Positions 1 to 12,400 of a DNA stretch of 64,000 nucleotides are shown one piece after another. Where the stretch lies: the NCBI GenBank assembly GCA_947000775.1, contig CAMQGK010000058.1, forward strand, positions 277,501 to 341,500, written 5' to 3'. This DNA comes from Pterois miles. Lineage: Eukaryota; Chordata; Actinopteri; Perciformes; Scorpaenidae. The notes beneath the pieces were generated by a model. It was not told where the DNA came from, ran no database searches, and saw only the letters and a list, made by a program, of their open reading frames with translations. The translations under genes and the position numbers were made by a program. Position 1 is the first letter of the stretch; each line of letters starts with the position of its first letter.

Positions 1-180
1 TGCGACCCTCCAGCTGTGGGGTGACAGCAATAACCTGAATCACCATGCTGGTGGTGCAGCTCCTGGACCCTTCGTTTCCCATAATGCTGTTTGTTAAAGC
101 AGGAATTCTGCTCAGAGAAGAGTCTACGGCTACACTATGTTAGCAGGTCTGTGAGGCTACACAGTGCTGCTTCGAGCTAC

Positions 181-290
181 ATGCTAATATGAGCATGCTA
201 TCATGCTCACAATGGCAATGCTATCATGCTGATTTTTAGGAGGTATTGATTATCGTGTTTCCCATCTTAGTTTAGTATTTGAGTCTGGAG
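181..290. repeat. dispersed teleost repeat fragment rich in ATGCTA motifs
   Basis: The stretch repeats ATGCTAAT/ATGCTATCATGCTCACAAT-type words and runs into CCCATCTTAGTTTAG. This wording is familiar from a very common dispersed repeat of teleost genomes. I do not know its family name with certainty. It lies in bcr intron 1. Confidence 0.4.
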
Positions 291-1786
291 CAAAGCGGTG
301 CACACCGACCATCCCCGGCGCCACGGCAACAGCACGGCTAAACATTAGCAGTGACCAACCCAAATCCACCATTACTGACATGATGACACTCAAGTCCTTT
401 TCTCTTGACAAAGCTACTCCAGAGCCACACAAGACATTTAACAAGTGTTTGGAGTAAACTGACTTTGACATGTAAAATTGGTGGAGTGTCCCTTTAACCT
501 CATGCTGTAGCTGGGACCTCTGTTTCTGTGTGGCTAATGCAGAAAACTATAAAACTGTTAGCCGACAGATAATCATCACGTCCAGGGCCATCTGAAAGCC
601 CTTCAAACCGCAGGCTGGCGGAGGCAGCGAGGCCCACCAGCACTGATCTCTGATCTGCTGTAGGGCAGCCTAAAATTAGTGCCAGTCATTGAGCAGGGTA
701 GGTCAGAAGTGGGCCGCCCAGCCCGGCACACCTACTAATCAGCGTGAGTTGAAATAGCTCAGAGTGGTCAGACTGCTTGTAATGTGCTGCATAACAGAGA
801 GACTCAAAGCCAATAATGACTCCAGTCTGTTAGAATTAACATCTGTACAGGAAGCACGTGTTATCTATACATATAGATTAGCTTTGCAGAGGCAGGAGGG
901 AATAACAGACTAATATGGTGCAGTAGCTGTTAGTCTTACTGGGGAATTACTCTGATCCCACTTTATAATTCGTACTGGAGCCCGACCGTCTTTAGCCTCA
1001 TACAGCCTTACTGCTGTCACTGCTGACACTTCAGAAATTCAATCAGCCACATGAACAATCACAGTGACCTCCAGGTATGATCAAATATTCATTTGCATGT
1101 CTGAATAGGATTAAATATTAGTGAACAGACCTCACCTGATGTGCCTTGATGTCATTGGCTCAGTCATAATCTGCCTAGCAACGCAGGTTTTACAGCGTGT
1201 TTGCATTTGGCACGTTGATTAAATTGGTTAAATAGAAGTTAACGCTGTGGGCTCAGTATTGAACAGTCCAGTTATCAGAGATTTACAAATCATTTGCTCT
1301 GTTTCGCTAAATCAAGAACTAATCAACTTCCCTCCCGATGTCATAGTGATGTCATCGGGTTATCGGTGCTGCAGATTATCTGTAAATTGGGAGCGTGGAG
1401 TTTGAAAAACATGGACGTTTACCAGGCAGAGAGGGTCTAATTAACAGACACAACCCAGCTGCATTACGGGAAACGTAGGATTTGTGGAGCTTGACCCACA
1501 CCAGGCACTAAAAGTCACGATTTCTCATCCACTGCTGGTTCATTCTTATTTAATGCATCTTCTTTACTTTATGGAAGTGCAATAATAATCCACTAGACTG
1601 CCACTTTAAAACGGCTAAATACAGCCAAACGCAGGAATCCAGGGTTGAAATTTACTTTTCATTTACTTTTCCTCCACTCACACTATGAAACATTTAGTCA
1701 GAAACACAGTGAGTGACACAACAAGCTCCCCGAGCCAGAGAGTTGAACTCATACAACACTGAACAGTTCATCAGGTGTCACCACGG

Positions 1787-2075
1787 AGGAGTGAAGGACC
1801 ACTGAGGAGGTGAAGGACCACTGAGGAGGTGAAGGACCACTGAGGTGGTGGAGGTCCACTGAGGTGGTGGTGGGCCACTGAGGTGGTGGAGGACCACTGA
1901 GGTGGTGGAGGACCACTGAGGTGGTGGACCACTGAGGTGGTGGAGGACCACTGAGGTGGTGGTGGTCCACTGAGCTGGGGGAGAACCAGTACCACTGAGC
2001 CAGGGTAGAACCAGGACCACTGAGCCAGGGTAGAACCAGGACCACTGAGCCAGGGTAGAACCAGGACCACTGAGC
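1787..2075. repeat. minisatellite, about 15-25 bp units (CCACTGAG core)
   Basis: About 15 tandem units share the core CCACTGAG. The left part has the form GGACCACTGAGGAGGTGAA, the middle has GGTGGTGGAGGACCACTGA, and the right part has longer units with CCAGGGTAGAACCAGGA. It sits in bcr intron 1. Open frames through it encode Trp/Ser/Pro-rich peptides and are artefacts of the repeat. Confidence 0.85.
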
Positions 2076-2706
2076 CGGCAGGATCAAAAAGATGCCAAAG
2101 AGTTCTCTTCTCTTTAGCTCTATCGATGGACGTTAAAGAGGAGCTAACAGGAGGGTGAACAGTAGTTTCTAAACAGCTACTTTTGTTCTGCTTTCTGGCA
2201 GCGAGGAACAAAAAGACTATTCATGTACTGCGAGAGCAGCTGGACTGTGGACTGGTGGACTGATGGGCTGCCAGCTTGTGACCACTTGACCCAGTACGCT
2301 GCACAGAAGAACAGGTGTAACACACACACATATACACACTTCCTGTTGTCGGCCTGCACTGACTGAGGAAAGAGAGGAGCTGAATGACCACCAAACCTCA
2401 GACGGGGGTATCCAGGTACAATCACAGACCTGTGGGCACCCTTCAGGAACCTCAAATATTCATGAGTCTGCGATTAAGCGGCAGCATCGACCAGCGCCTG
2501 TGTGACTCCTGCTGAGGCAGCAAGTAGTGCCAATCTGTGGACTGAGGCCCAGACATTCAGATAGACCCCTTCCATTAATGAGCCTCAGACTACCCCACCC
2601 TAAAACACAAGATCCAGATTCTGATTAAGATTCTGAATGGTGAGATTTATTATTTCCCTTTTGGCCGACCTCGTCCTCTTATGGCCTCTCACTGTAATAG
2701 GTTAAT

Positions 2707-3007
2707 GGGGGCGGCAGTAGCTCAGTCCGTAGGGACTTGGTTTAGCAATCGGAGGGTCACCGGTTCAAGTCCCAACATGGACCAAGACCAACTGGTTGCT
2801 GGAGAGGTGCCAGTTTACCTCTTGGGCACTGCCGAGGTGCCCCTGAGCAAGGCACCAAACCCCCAACTGCTCGGGGCGCTTGTCAGGAGCAGCCCCCTCA
2901 CTCTGACATCTCTCCATTAATGCAGGTATGTGTACTGTGTGAAATTAACAACAGAGTGTAAAAACTGATTAATAAAGGTTCATCTTATCTTATCTCTTAT
3001 CTCTCTT
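2707..3007 (+). mobile_element. tRNA-headed SINE, full-length copy
   Basis: The element opens with a tRNA-like head. TAGCTCAGTCCGTAGG resembles a pol III A box and GGTTCAAGTCC a B box. A conserved body follows (CCAGTTTACCTCTTGGGCACT, then GAGCAAGGCACCAAACCCC), and it ends in an AATAAAGG tail plus a TTATC/TCTTATCT run. Three further copies in the window (4820, 15291, 17386) share the same body, which proves it is an interspersed repeat and not a tRNA gene. All four are in the plus orientation. Confidence 0.85.
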
Positions 3008-4336
3008 AACCACGAGATAGTCGACACCTACAGACCTTCCAGAGAGCTGTGACCGGAGGCTCGTCAATGTAATGATGATAATTAATTATGGCAAAATAGA
3101 CCCATCTGAGAGTTGGCCTCCTTTAAGGCCCACAGCTAATCAGCAGCTCTATTCACAGCTAGGCTTGACAATTGGCCTAGATATCCAGAAAGCAGGAGAC
3201 AACCCTTATTCCTCTACTCCGAGAACAGGGTCCCCTGAGACGTGTCAGTTTTAGACTGGCTATTTCACTCTGATTTCACGCAGCGATGCAGCCGAATAGC
3301 AGCCCAACCAGTACGTCTTTGTGTGTTGCCAATGGTAAGTCCGGCTAAGACGGACCGCCACGTACTAACACTAAAACACTGACACCCAGCAGCAGGGAGC
3401 ACGTCAACGTCCACGTGTTCATCTACAGTCCAGAAGGCCTCTTTTAGACTTATCGTTCAGTCTGAGCAGCTTTGTCTAACAGTTAATACTCAGCTAACCA
3501 GAGCACAAAGCATCTTTACAGCACTTACATTAAGTTGGCTTTTCCAGGCTCATTCAATAGATTTTAGTGAAAGCTTCATGATTAATACAACAAAAAACTT
3601 TCCAACTGCTCATTTGAAGTCACTAAGCACAACAACGAGCAGCTCCCTGCCTGAGGCCTGATCCAGCAACGTGCACAGTACCATTATTACGACATCAGAA
3701 AACATTCTGGTAATCGACAAAGCGAGGTCCACATGAAGCAACAGGTCTGCTGGGGACTAAAGCTGTAGCTCTGAATCAGGACTACAGGGTGCACTACTGT
3801 GAACAGCTGAGTAACCGGAGCAAAACTTCATCCATCATTCCTGATGAGTAGCTTTCTCCAGGGCTTTAACCACATCTGACTGACTTCATCTCCACAGGAG
3901 AGAGGAAAAGGCCAATAAGTGAACCTTGAGTGAACGTGGCTCTGGAGGAGCTTTGTCAAGTCGGGTAAAATCTGCCCTGATGAAGCTACAAGGATACACC
4001 AACTTCTTCAGCCCTGATAACGATACCTGGGCTTTGGGTATCGGCCGATACGGAGTACCGATCCAATAGCAGGGTTTAATCAATCAGCTGTAGCCTCACT
4101 GTGTGGAAGAGACTGGATCATTGTGTTATGTGTAAGACGGCATCAGGCTGGACTTCAACATTTCTCTCTTAACTCTGTAAAACTAAACAAAACAAATAAA
4201 TACACAGATATAAAATGGTTTTGTTATTATTAAAATAATAAATTGTACACCAGCAACTTGCTAAAAAATCTAAGTGTAAACCTCTTCAGGTCCACTTACC
4301 TATTGGTCCAAACTTGAACAGGACTTAAAACTTCAT

Positions 4337-4383
4337 AATAGATAGATGAACTTTTATTAATCCCCAAAGGGAAATTATCTGTA
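4337..4383 (-). mobile_element. LINE/SINE 3-prime tail fragment, reverse orientation
   Basis: The words AACTTTTATTAATCCCC and GGGAAATT are the reverse complement of the tail AATTTCCC...GGGATTAATAAAG seen on the LINE at 49611 and, in altered form, on the SINEs. Only the tail is present. Confidence 0.55.
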
Positions 4384-4654
4384 AAAAGGATGTAATTGAA
4401 GAACTGAATTGCATAGATCAACCCCATTGTTACTGATTTGGCCCAATACCTGATACTGGTCTTGAGGCGTCTCCTGTATTATGTCTCCTGAGTCTGTATT
4501 GTGATCTGCGGCATGGAGCTTGAATGACGTGGACATTCACCACCCAAACACGGTATAAGAGAAATATGATAGGAATTGCATTATGTGGCATCCAGCGTTT
4601 TTGGACTAAAAGTGAGGCTATCTCAGCCACTGCTGCACCAACAACAATTCAGCA

Positions 4655-4722
4655 TTGTGAATTTCTCCACTGTGGGACTAATAAAGGAATATCTTATCTT
4701 ATCTTATCTTATCTTATCAATG
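4655..4722 (+). mobile_element. SINE/LINE 3-prime tail fragment with TTATC repeat
   Basis: The sequence GAATTTCTCCACTGTGGGAC, then TAATAAAGGAATATC and (TTATC)n, equals the 3-prime end of the SINE copies but lacks the tRNA head and body. It is probably a 5-prime-truncated insertion. Confidence 0.65.
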
Positions 4723-4819
4723 TGGACCATTCTTATTAAAATCTGTCTATCACAACGTTACAGAGGTGCCGTACTAACTCACTACAGCACAGTTTTAATA
4801 TCACTCAACTAGCAGTAAC

Positions 4820-5130
4820 AAGCAGTAGCTCAGTCCGTAAGGACTTGGGTTAGGATGTGGAGGACCGGGGTTCAAATCCCCCATGGACCAAGACCAACTG
4901 GTTGCTGGAGAGGTGCCAGTTTACCTCTTGGGCACTGCCGAGGTGCCCCTGAGCAAGGCACCAAACCCCCAACTGCTCTGGGCGCTTGTCAGGAGCAGCC
5001 CCCTCACTCTGACATCTCTCCATTGACATGTATATGTACTATGTACTGTGTACTGTGAACAACAGAGTGTAAAACTGAATTTCCCCACTGTGGGACTAAT
5101 AAAGGAATATCTTTCTTTTCTTTCTTTCTA
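4820..5130 (+). mobile_element. tRNA-headed SINE, full-length copy
   Basis: Same element as at 2707, with the A-box-like word TAGCTCAGTCCGTAAGG and B-box-like GGTTCAAATCCC, the shared body, and the tail CCCCACTGTGGGACTAATAA followed by a TTTC-rich run. It lies about 100 bp downstream of the tail fragment at 4655-4722. Confidence 0.85.
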
Positions 5131-6572
5131 ACAGCAGGTTTTCCTTCTAGAGTTTTTCAAGCAAATTACTCTTGGTGATAAATACATTAATTATTTCAAG
5201 AAATAGAAACTTTCTGTGTTTCTGTTTTTAATTATTTTTCTGCAAAATGAACAGAAGACGGAGCTAAAACATCCCGACAGTATGTGACAAATGGCACAGG
5301 GGAAGAGATGTGGACATTTCAGCCATCCGAGCAGCATAGCTTACATTTCATGCTGATTATATCACAGACTATCTGCTTGTTTGTCACATGCTTTGTGTCA
5401 AAGAGCTTTAGACTGGATCACCTTATATAACAACGCACTATTCTGCTCATCAGTTTAATCTGACCCACAGTGGATAACACTTTTTTGGGGTTAGAGGCAA
5501 ACAATTTTCCAGCTTCAATCCTAATGCGAGCTCTGTATCCCAATCTCTCTTTGGCCTCAACCTGCAACGATATACTCGTGTTCTCGTGAGTCGTTCACTT
5601 CGCCGAATGCTCTCCAGAGGAACACTCATTCCCGCCTCTCCGTCTGTCCTTGGCATTACCAAGTAGCCTGGACCACTCTCCTTATCCCACTTAGCATTGT
5701 TATATTGTTGAAGTGTCAATACTGGTGCTCAATGAGTGATTCTCCTATTGTGTTCACACATCACAACAGGAAACACTGATGGCAGGCGTTTTGATTGGAA
5801 GCCTCATGACACACTTTAAGGCTCTCCATCCTCTTTTTGAGTGAGTTGTCAGGGCTTTTCCCCTAAAGCCGCCTCATGTAACAAAGAACCTCCCTAAATT
5901 TATCACGCTAGATGAACCCCTTTAAGTTCATTACTCAGCACCAAGGACAACAACACTGATGTGTGCTGACACAAAAACACTGAGGCTGGACAGGAAGCCG
6001 GAGGCTTTGTCGGTCACAGCGTCTCTGTGGGAGTCCTGCAGCACTCAGTGGGCCAAGAACAGAGGGCTGGCCTGCTTATGAAGGGTTAAAAAAACACTCC
6101 TGAAAAAGCTGCAAAACCACTGGGGCCCTGTTAAGAACCAGTCCATCCCTGACACACTCAATATGAATCAACATTGTGAGGAGATCAAAAAAAATTCTCA
6201 TTAATAGGATGAAAAGATGAACTTTATTAAACCTGGCCTCTTTTTTTCTGTCGGACGCTTCACTTCCCTCATGTAGTTAAACCTGCTGGAAACCAAGAAA
6301 ATGGCAAAAACACAACAAGAAATGTGCTTTAAAAATGAAGTGTAGAACAATCCTGGCTCTTGGAAACATTTTCGGATGGACTGAGCGTATGAGGTCAGCA
6401 TATTAGGGGCATTTTACACAGCAGTGACTTATTCCAGATCGAGGCAGGTCTTTCAGATGGTCATTTGAGGGCCTATAATGTGATTTTTAGTACTTTCTCA
6501 TCTCAACCCATTAGAAGACTCTTCTTGGCTTGAGGAATCAGCCGTGTTGTGCAGTGTGTTTTGCAGACCTAC

Positions 6573-7905
6573 CTTGACCTCTTTGAACACTGTTGTCATG
6601 ACATGTCCTGCTGGACATGGTGGAGACCCCATCACCGGGCCAGATCTGGCCCGTTTTACGGACCCCGATGACAGAGGCCTCGGACACCATCACCTGCTGC
6701 GTCAGGCGTTTCTGAGACAGGGGTGTGGGCGGGCTGCTGCTGTCAAAGGACTGCTGGGAGTGCTGGGAGGGTGAGCGGCTTTTGTCCCTGTACATCTGGT
6801 AGGTGGTGGGGCTGGGGGACACGTGGCTGGACTGGCCCGAGGAGAAGTCCTCCTCGCTTGATGTTAAGTTCTCATTGGAGCTGCAGTCTGGTGTGTAGCC
6901 TCCTCCTGCGTCATCAAAGCTGCCGGGAGAGTAGGAGCTCCTCGGCCAGGTGAGGTGAGTATCCTCCTCCATGCTGTGGTCCCTGATGTGGATGACTCGG
7001 GTGTCCCCGTCAGCCATCATCCCCCCAACGTACACACTGGTGTAGGGCTGGCATTCTGTTGATTGCCGCTCAACCATCTTCCCCCCAGTGGAACAGATCA
7101 CGCCATCTTTCAGGACGTGTGGGCTGTCCTCGGCGGTATCATATGACCCGCTGTCACTGCAGTTCCCCTCTGTGAATCTGTCTATCTGAACAGCCTTGCT
7201 GACGTCCCCCGTGATGGCTGACAGGTTCCCTGGGAGGGAGTGCAGGGACCTCTTGCGCTCCATCTGCATGGCCTGACTGCCCAGGGTGCCGATCTTGTCT
7301 GAGACCTCCCTGTCATTGACTTTGACCAGCCCTCGCTCGTGATGGTACTCCATGTTCACGTAGAAAGGTTTGTCCTGGCCGCCTATCACTGACAACCCTT
7401 TGCCATCTCCGGCTGTGTGAGAGTTGACCCTCCTGATGCGCTCAAAGTTGGATCTCAGAGCTGCCACTGAGCCTGTGCTCAGGGGGAGATCAGGAAAGTC
7501 TGGTGACACTCCTCCCCCCTGTCTGGCTGGGGGCCCCTTACCATCCACCTCCGCTTTCAGATGTGGTTTACACCTGGCCGTCTGGCCAGGCCCTCTACAC
7601 AGCTGCTCCTCATCTGTGGTGAAGCTGTCTGGGCCACCGGCCAGGCCTCCATCATTCATGTGGGCTGTGCTTTTAAATCCCCACCGCTGCCCATCATAAG
7701 ACTTTCTCTCTTTAGCGAGCAGAGTCTGCAGGTAGATCATCCGAAAGCGCTCCTTGTTTACTTCCTTCTCCAAGTTCCTGATGGATGCCTTGCATTTCTC
7801 CAACTCTTGTTCAATGTTCCTCAGTGAATTTAGCTCCATGCAAGGGGGATCAGACTCAGGGAACTGGGCTCTCCATGCTGCCACAAACCCCACCGGTTCA
7901 ACCAT
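6573..7905 (-). CDS. bcr: BCR RhoGEF and GTPase-activating protein, coding exon 1 (5-prime part of the gene)
   Basis: This exon encodes the first 444 residues plus one base of BCR, a cytoplasmic signalling protein with an N-terminal oligomerisation coiled coil, a Ser/Thr-rich region, and downstream DH-PH, C2 and RhoGAP domains encoded beyond the window. The translation begins MVEPVGF, matching human MVDPVGF. The coiled-coil region (residues about 27-65, IEQELEKCKASIRNLEKEV) is strongly conserved. Tyr182 sits in FYVNM, a YxN motif equivalent to the GRB2-docking Tyr177 of human BCR. The Ser-rich stretch GGGYTPDCSSNENLTSSEED is nearly identical to mammals. An upstream in-frame ATG at 7938 would add 11 residues; the start at 7905 is preferred from alignment. 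The exon ends at a CAAG|GTAGGT donor (GT at 6572-6571) in phase 1, the same phase as human exon 1. Confidence 0.93.
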
Positions 7906-9341
7906 AGTTAGTCCTCTGGCATTCGCTATATCACTCATCAGCTAACGACACAAGCAGATCCAAGTCTGACCTGGAATGGACTCTTTGCATGATGCATAGT
8001 ACCGTAGTACTTCCATATTATAGAAACTGTACTCCACAGAAAGCAGACTAGAGTACAGTTAGTTTACAGTCTTTACTCACAAACACGAGGAGAAATCCAA
8101 GAAGTGAGATCACTGCTCTCCTCTCTGCACTCCTTTAGACGCAGTCCAAGAAATGTGAGTTTATCCGTTTCTTCCTCCTGTGCAGATCCGGGTTAGGGTC
8201 CGTCTTCCCCGGAGCTGGTGATGATGAGGATGGTGGGGGACCAGTATCAGTCCTCTCTGACTGATCCCAGATCTGATCTGGCTCTTCAGCACAAAGAGGA
8301 GGAGCTACGTGGTTTACGCTCCAAATATAACAAAAAACGACGGTGGAGAAGATTCAGCAGAACAAACCGCAGTTCTGAGACCACTGTGGTCTAACAGGGG
8401 AGTCCGCCAGTGTAAAGGCGTGATGAACATGACGGTTCTGTGTTCTGGTCCTCAGGCTGTTCCAGGTCAGCTGGATGAAGAAAAACGAGGTCCCGACTTT
8501 CACATCAACTCTCCCGTGTTGGTAGCTCAGATTCAGGCTTGGCTATTACCCGGGATAAGAAAACAACGAGCTGAGCTCCAGACGCTCCTCTCCCCAACAC
8601 GTCCTCTCGGTTATGCTCTGAAAACTACTGGGATTAATCCATCCGAAGTTCACTGTGTTGCAGCAGGACGCCTGGTGGTGAGTTACCGCCACCTGACGGC
8701 TCCGCCGTTCAGCCCGACTCACCCAATGCAACACGTCTCCTCAATAGAAATACAGATGTAGTCATCAGACGAGCAGTTAGTTAGTTTATTTTATTTGGGC
8801 TGGTAGGTATTGTGCCTGGTTACATTCTTAGGAGGATTACATTCAAGGAAAAGATGACATTTATTTGATTGATTAATAGTGATACATCATTACATGATTT
8901 TAACCTGACCTTAAAGCACATATGGCAGTTTTGATTAACGGCTGTACTCTTTGGCGTGTTGAATCAAGCGAAAGTCACACTGCGCACATTTAGCGCAACA
9001 AAGCTCCCTTAAACACACTGTCGAAGCTACTTCCGGTTAGCAACCAATCCGCGACGTTCCGTGGTTTCCATGGAGCTGCTGGTGACAACAGCCGCTGTCT
9101 TTCTATCCGCTAAACTAGCTAACTCTTGCTATTGTTATCTATTAGACTGCCAGTCGTGAGGAATTGTTTCACCGTCACCAGGAGGTCGGCTGGATTGATT
9201 ACTTTGGTTTCTTTGCAGGTTGGATTGCTTGTTAGTCGACACTAGAGAACTAAACTATGGTAGTTAGCTAAACGTCAGTCGGCTAAATACAGAAGAAGAG
9301 GACTCGCTAATTCAGTGCCAGTCGGTTTGGTGTCGTTCAAT
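7906..9341. promoter_or_regulatory. divergent intergenic interval between bcr and ift81
   Basis: The two start codons lie 1.4 kb apart, head to head. The left part should hold the bcr 5-prime UTR and promoter and the right part those of ift81. Transcription starts cannot be placed from sequence alone. An open frame at 8309-8761 has no recognisable family. Positions 8770-8990 show nothing identifiable. Confidence 0.6.
9029..9075 (+). promoter_or_regulatory. candidate ift81 proximal promoter motifs (ETS, CCAAT, RFX-like)
   Basis: ACTTCCGG at 9029-9036 is a perfect ETS-type site on the minus strand. CCAAT follows at 9044-9048. AGCAAC at 9039-9044 is an RFX X-box right half, with a pyrimidine-rich left half four bases upstream, and GTTTCCATGG at 9064-9073 carries a perfect X-box left half. 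Ciliary genes such as IFT subunits are commonly driven by RFX factors. Both X-box matches are imperfect, so this is an inference. Confidence 0.35.
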
Positions 9342-9485
9342 ATGAGCGAACAGCTGAAATTCATCGTTGAACAGCTGAACAAGGAGCCGTTCAGGAAAAA
9401 CTTTAACCTCATCACGTTTGACTCGCTGGAGCCGATGCAGCTGCTGCAGATGTTAAATGATGTTCTGGCTGAAATAGACCCGAAG
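9342..9485 (+). CDS. ift81: ift81 coding exon 1 (start of the CH-like tubulin-binding domain)
   Basis: Encodes residues 1-48, MSEQLKFIVEQL through DVLAEIDPK, nearly identical to human IFT81. It ends at AAG|GTGGGA. The next exon is 4.3 kb away across the large tandem array. Confidence 0.95.
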
Positions 9486-12400
9486 GTGGGACACAAACGT
9501 TAGCTTTACTTAGCACAGTAGCTTCAGTTAGCACAGTAGCTACAGTTAGCACGATGGTGTTAGTAGTTTCAGTAGCACAGTAGCTACAGTTAGCACGATG
9601 GTGTCAGTAGCTTCAGTAACACAGTAGCTTCAGTTAGCACTGTAGCTTCAGTTAGCACGGTACCTTCAGTAGCACAGTAGCTTGGGTTAGCACAGTAGCT
9701 TCAGTTAACACGGTAGCTTGGGTTAGCACAGCAGCTTCAGTTAGCGCGATGGTGTCAGTAGCTTCAGTTAGCACAGTATCTTCAGTTAGCACCGTAGCTT
9801 ACGTTAGCATGGTACCTTAAGTAGCATGATGGTGTTAGTAGCTTCAGTAGCACAGTAGCGTCGGTTAGCACAGTAGTAGCTTCAGTTAGCGCGATGGTGT
9901 CAGTAGCTCCAGTAGCACAGTAGCTTCAGTTAGCACAGTAGCTTCATTTAGCGCGATGGTGTCAGTAGCTTCAGTTAGCACAGTATCTTTAGTTAGCACC
10001 GTAGCTTAAGTTAGCATGGTACCTTAAGTAGCACGATGGTGTCTGTAGCTTCAGTAGCACAGTAGCTTGGTAACCCAAGACAGTAACTTCAGTTAACACA
10101 GGAGCTTCGGTTAGCACAGCAGCTTCAGTTCGCACAATATCTTCAGTTAGCACAGTAGCTTCAGTTAGCACGGTGGTGTCAGTAGCTTCTGTTAGTGACG
10201 TTACAGTGGTGTCAGTAGCTTCAGTCAGTGACGTTACAGTGATGTCAGTAGCTTCAGTTAGTGATGTTCCAGTGATGTCAGTAGCTTCAGTCAGTGATGT
10301 TACAGTGATGTCAGTAGCTTCAGTCAGTGATGTTAAAGTGATGTCAGTAGCTTCAGTGAGTGACGTTACAGTGATGTCAGTAGCTGACGCTACAGTGATG
10401 TCAGTAGCTTCAGTGAGTGACGTTACAGTGATGTCAGTAGCTGACGCTACAGTGATGTCAGTAGCTTCAGTCAGTGATGTTACAGTGATGTCAGTAGCTT
10501 CAGTCAGTGACGTTACAGTGGTGTCAGTAGCTTCAGTCGGTGACGTTACAGTGGTGTCAGTAGCTTCAGTCAGTGACGTTACAGTGGTGTCAGTAGCTTC
10601 AGTCGGTGACGTTACAGTGGTGTCAGTAGCTTCAGTCGGTGATGTTACAGTGATGTCAGTAGCTTCAGTTAGTGACGTTACAGTGATGTCAGTAGCTTCA
10701 GTCTGATGTTACAGTGATGTCAGTAGCTTCAGTCGGTGATGTTACAGTGATGTCAGTAGCTTCAGTTAGTGACGTTACAGTGATGTCAGTAGCTTCAGTC
10801 GGTGATGTTACAGTGATGTCAGTAGCTTCAGTCAGTGATGTTACAGTGATGTCAGTAGCTTCAGTCAGTGATGTTACAGTGATGTCAGTAGCTTCAGTCA
10901 GTGATGTTACAGTGATGTCAGTAGCTTCAGTCAGTGATGTTACAGTGATGTCAGTAGCTTCAGTCAGTGATGTTACAGTGATGTCAGTAGCTTCAGTCAC
11001 TGACGTTACAGTGGTGTCAGTAGCTTCAGTCAGTGACGTTACAGTGGTGTCAGTAGCTTCAGTCGGTGATGTTACAGTGGTGTCAGTAGCTTCAATCGGT
11101 GACGTTACAGTGTCAGTAGCTTCAGTCAGTGATGTTACAGTGGTGTCAGTAGCTTCAGTCAGTGACGTTACATTGATGTCAGTAGCTTCAGTTCGTGACA
11201 TTACAGTGATGTCAGTAGCTTCAGTCAGTGACGTTACAGTGATGTCAGTAGCTTCAGTCAGTGATGTTACAGTGATGTCAGTAGCTTCAGTTAGTGATGT
11301 TCCAGTGATGTCAGTAGCTTCAGTCAGTGATGTTACAGTGATGTCAGTAGCTTCAGTCAGTGATGTTAAAGTGATGTCAGTAGCTTCAGTGAGTGACGTT
11401 ACAGTGATGTCAGTAGCTGACGCTACAGTGATGTCAGTAGCTTCAGTGAGTGACGTTACAGTGATGTCAGTAGCTGACGCTACAGTGATGTCAGTAGCTT
11501 CAGTCAGTGATGTTACAGTGATGTCAGTAGCTTCAGTCAGTGACGTTACAGTGGTGTCAGTAGCTTCAGTCGGTGACGTTACAGTGGTGTCAGTAGCTTC
11601 AGTCAGTGACGTTACAGTGGTGTCAGTAGCTTCAGTCGGTGACGTTACAGTGGTGTCAGTAGCTTCAGTCAGTGATGTTACAGTGATGTCAGTAGCTTCA
11701 GTCAGTGATGTTACAGTGATGTCAGTAGCTTCAGTCACTGACGTTACAGTGGTGTCAGTAGCTTCAGTCAGTGACGTTACAGTGGTGTCAGTAGCTTCAG
11801 TCGGTGATGTTACAGTGGTGTCAGTAGCTTCAATCGGTGACGTTACAGTGTCAGTAGCTTCAGTCAGTGATGTTACAGTGGTGTCAGTAGCTTCAGTCAG
11901 TGACGTTACATTGATGTCAGTAGCTTCAGTTCGTGACATTACAGTGATGTCAGTAGCTTCAGTCAGTGACGTTACATTGATGTCAGTAGCTTCAGTTCGT
12001 GACGTTACAGTGATGTCAGTAGCTTCAGTCAGTGACATTACAGTGATGTCAGTAGCTTCAGTCAGTGACATTACAGTGATGTCAGTAGCTTCAGTTTGTG
12101 ATGTTACAGTGATGTCAGTAGCTTCAGTCAGTGACATTACAGTGATGTCAGTAGCTTCAGTCAGTGACGTTACAGTGATGTCAGTAGCTTCAGTCAGTGA
12201 CGTTACAGTGATGTCAGTAGCTTCAGTCAGTGATGTTACAGTGATGTCAGTAGCTTCAGTCAGTGATGTTACAGTGATGTCAGTAGCTTCAGTCAGTGAC
12301 GTTACAGTGATGTCAGTAGCTTCAGTCAGTGATGTTACAGTGATGTCAGTAGCTTCAGTCAGTGACGTTACAGTGATGTCAGTAGCTTCAGTTAGTGATG

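Larger units (their letters stand above)
1..6572 (-). other. bcr: bcr intron 1 (partial)
   Basis: This stretch lies downstream of the bcr exon 1 donor on the minus strand, so it is read as the start of bcr intron 1; the next exon is outside the window. In mammals this intron is tens of kilobases long, so the absence of exon 2 is expected. I see no coding exon here. It holds two SINE copies, LINE-tail scraps, one minisatellite and a dispersed-repeat fragment, listed separately. The remaining parts, including 300-1780, 3010-4330 and 5140-6570, show nothing I can identify. Confidence 0.7.

Noticed and set aside
2707..2790. tRNA gene (also at 4820 and 17386)
   Set aside because: A- and B-box-like words belong to the head of a SINE; the same 200-bp body follows in all copies and no complete cloverleaf was found.
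8309..8761. 150-codon open frame between bcr and ift81
   Set aside because: No recognisable domain, low-complexity context, and probably overlaps bcr upstream sequence; not supported as a gene.
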